A DNA stretch of 64,000 bases, from the NCBI RefSeq assembly GCF_003284895.1, contig NZ_QMDV01000003.1, forward strand, positions 676,603-740,602. The letters run 5' to 3'. How positions within the stretch are numbered: the first letter of the stretch is position 1; every line of letters starts with the position of its first letter. Made by a program: the position numbers and the translations under genes. The notes under the pieces are model-generated. The model searched no databases. It saw nothing but the letters and a program-made list of their open reading frames with translations, and was not told where the DNA came from. Shown one piece after another: positions 63,037 through 64,000 of this stretch. The stretch comes from Pontibacter arcticus (GTDB lineage: Bacteria; Bacteroidota; Bacteroidia; Cytophagales; Hymenobacteraceae).

Positions 63037-63930
63037 ATGAAACGCACCCAACTTTTAGCCGCCGCCCTCGTTTCGTTTTTTACAATTTCATGTGAGCAGT
63101 CCGAAGTGGCCGCTCCAAGCGTTAGCCAGTCCATTGCAGGCGAGGTAAGCCAGCAGCAGCAATCTGTTATCTCTTCAGTAGAGACGTACCGCAAAAACCT
63201 GCTGGTAGAAGAGCGCTTTGAAACCCCTGAACTGGCCGATTTCATTTCGGGCAACTACAGTGCCTTCTACAAGATGCAGTCCTCCAGGCTCTACAGCTTT
63301 GATGCCTCCGCCGAGAAGGCAAAGAAAGGAACGCGTTCAGGTAAGTTTGAGATGCTCAAGGCCGATGCCGCCGCAGGCGTGATCCGCTCGGAGGCGGCCA
63401 GTCGTAATGCTGAAACCAACCGTCACCGCTGGTACGGGCTGAGCCTGTATCTGCCATCCTCGGACTGGAGCACCTCCAATGACTGGGAGATCATCACCCA
63501 GTTCTGGAGCCAGCACGATGCGGGCGAGGAGGCACACAACCCACCTATTGAATTGTTTGTCTCCAAGGGCCGCTTAAAGCTGGGTGTGAAGTGGGCCTCT
63601 GCCCCGATCCACACGGATGCCACCCGGGACGGAGAATTAAAGTTTGACCTGGGCCTGCTGCCCAAAGACAAGTGGGCGGACTTTGTCTACCACATCAACT
63701 ACTCCTACAAGGAAGACGGCCTGATTCAGGTATGGATGGATGGCAAACTGGTGGTCAACCACAAAGGCCCCAACAGCTACAACGACCAGAAGATACCTTT
63801 CTTCAAATACGGCATCTACAAGCGCAACTGGGACACCGCCACCACCAAGCGCAGGCTCTTTGTGGATGAGGTGCGGGTAGGAAACGAGAATGCCACCTAC
63901 AACGACGTGGCCCCGACCAGAAAACTTTAA
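63037..63930 (+). CDS. Polysaccharide-lyase-like lipoprotein
   Basis: A 297-residue lipoprotein: signal MKRTQLLAAALVSFFTISC with lipobox Cys19, a Gln/Ser-rich linker, then a concanavalin-like jelly roll (about 55-290). HRWYGLSLYLPSSDW, ITQFWSQHD, FVYHINYSYKEDGLIQVWMDGKLV and KYGIYKRNW match the heparin-lyase-I/glucuronan-lyase (PL20/PL13-like) fold. It probably binds or cleaves an acidic polysaccharide at the cell surface. It is notably richer in G+C than the preceding spacer and lacks AAGTATR, suggesting acquisition. Confidence 0.75.
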   Translation: MKRTQLLAAALVSFFTISCEQSEVAAPSVSQSIAGEVSQQQQSVISSVETYRKNLLVEERFETPELADFISGNYSAFYKMQSSRLYSFDASAEKAKKGTRSGKFEMLKADAAAGVIRSEAASRNAETNRHRWYGLSLYLPSSDWSTSNDWEIITQFWSQHDAGEEAHNPPIELFVSKGRLKLGVKWASAPIHTDATRDGELKFDLGLLPKDKWADFVYHINYSYKEDGLIQVWMDGKLVVNHKGPNSYNDQKIPFFKYGIYKRNWDTATTKRRLFVDEVRVGNENATYNDVAPTRKL

Positions 63931-63946
63931 TATAGGTTATACTTCA

Positions 63947-63986
63947 AACAGCACAGGCAGAAGATCACTCTTCTGCCTGTGCTGTT
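63947..63986 (+). terminator. Terminator of the lyase-like gene
   Basis: 18-base perfect arms aacagcacaggcagaaga / complement with a 4-base loop, followed by TTT. A TATACTT motif lies at the left side. Confidence 0.88.
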
Positions 63987-64000
63987 TTTAATGTGGGAAG

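Overview
The window looks like a chromosomal segment of a Cytophagales bacterium of the Pontibacter/Hymenobacter type (phylum Bacteroidota). The support is: Bacteroidota-type promoters (TTG, about 19-22 bases, TAnnTTTG); almost no Shine-Dalgarno sequences; a very large secreted protein with a type IX secretion C-terminal sorting domain; a Bat-type vWA/TPR pair; short lipoprotein signals; and REP-like intergenic palindromes. Most of it is ordinary core genome. I see no prophage, insertion sequence, CRISPR array or rRNA operon.

Layout. 1-3.8 kb: a truncated lipoprotein, a SnoaL-like protein, pepE, and a sigma factor / membrane anti-sigma-like / Spy-like periplasmic group. 3.9-7.2 kb: a split transketolase whose two halves flank a secreted vWA protein. 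7.3-12.1 kb: peroxiredoxin, M23 peptidase, FAH-family enzyme, M48 lipoprotein protease and a Cys-rich lipoprotein. 12.3-16.5 kb: a DEDD exonuclease, mpl and dnaB, with three DnaA-box-like sites in front of dnaB. 16.9-23.4 kb: nitroreductase, phosphoglucomutase, hppD, an acidic unknown, trpS and an EamA transporter. 23.9-27.1 kb: purC, a STAS protein, RNase Z and a queuosine-precursor transporter. 27.3-31.4 kb: a methionine operon (metY-metX-homoserine dehydrogenase) behind a SAM-I riboswitch and a short ORF ending in MCQMLCCCC. 31.5-34.8 kb: a propeptide-like lipoprotein and lysC-lysA. 35.0-39.5 kb: the type IX secreted giant. 39.8-46.0 kb: a biotin operon (bioB-bioF-bioD-HEAT protein-bioA-ketoacyl synthase). 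46.1-52.1 kb: amidase, DEAD-box helicase, DinB protein with a WYL regulator, crcB and map. 52.2-54.2 kb: an AT-rich, single-orientation block of three genes with repeated palindromic 3' sites, resembling gene cassettes. 54.3-59.9 kb: MORN-type repeat protein, thiolase, thioesterase and batC/batB. 60.1-60.6 kb: tRNA-Ser, tRNA-Pro and tRNA-Arg. 60.7-63.9 kb: a GNAT enzyme, an unknown gene, 1.3 kb of AT-rich non-coding DNA and a polysaccharide-lyase-like lipoprotein.

How the parts connect. Aspartate-family amino-acid synthesis is split over two neighbouring transcription units: lysC-lysA on the minus strand, and hom/metX/metY on the plus strand under apparent sulfur-metabolite control. The biotin operon carries all four late-pathway genes and ends in a FabF-like ketoacyl synthase, with no bioC or bioH in view.

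Most striking signals. (1) A dispersed short motif, AAGTAT followed by A or G (complement YATACTT), is about six-fold over-represented in both genes and spacers, often forms inverted pairs at terminators, and is scarce in the islands that look foreign. (2) A sulfur-rich leader ORF sits directly behind a SAM-I riboswitch. (3) Three DnaA-box-like 9-mers spaced exactly 11 bases apart precede dnaB. (4) A roughly 118-base REPIN-like element is present in two copies. (5) The 52-54 kb block resembles a gene-cassette array. All counts were made by eye, and no database search was run.
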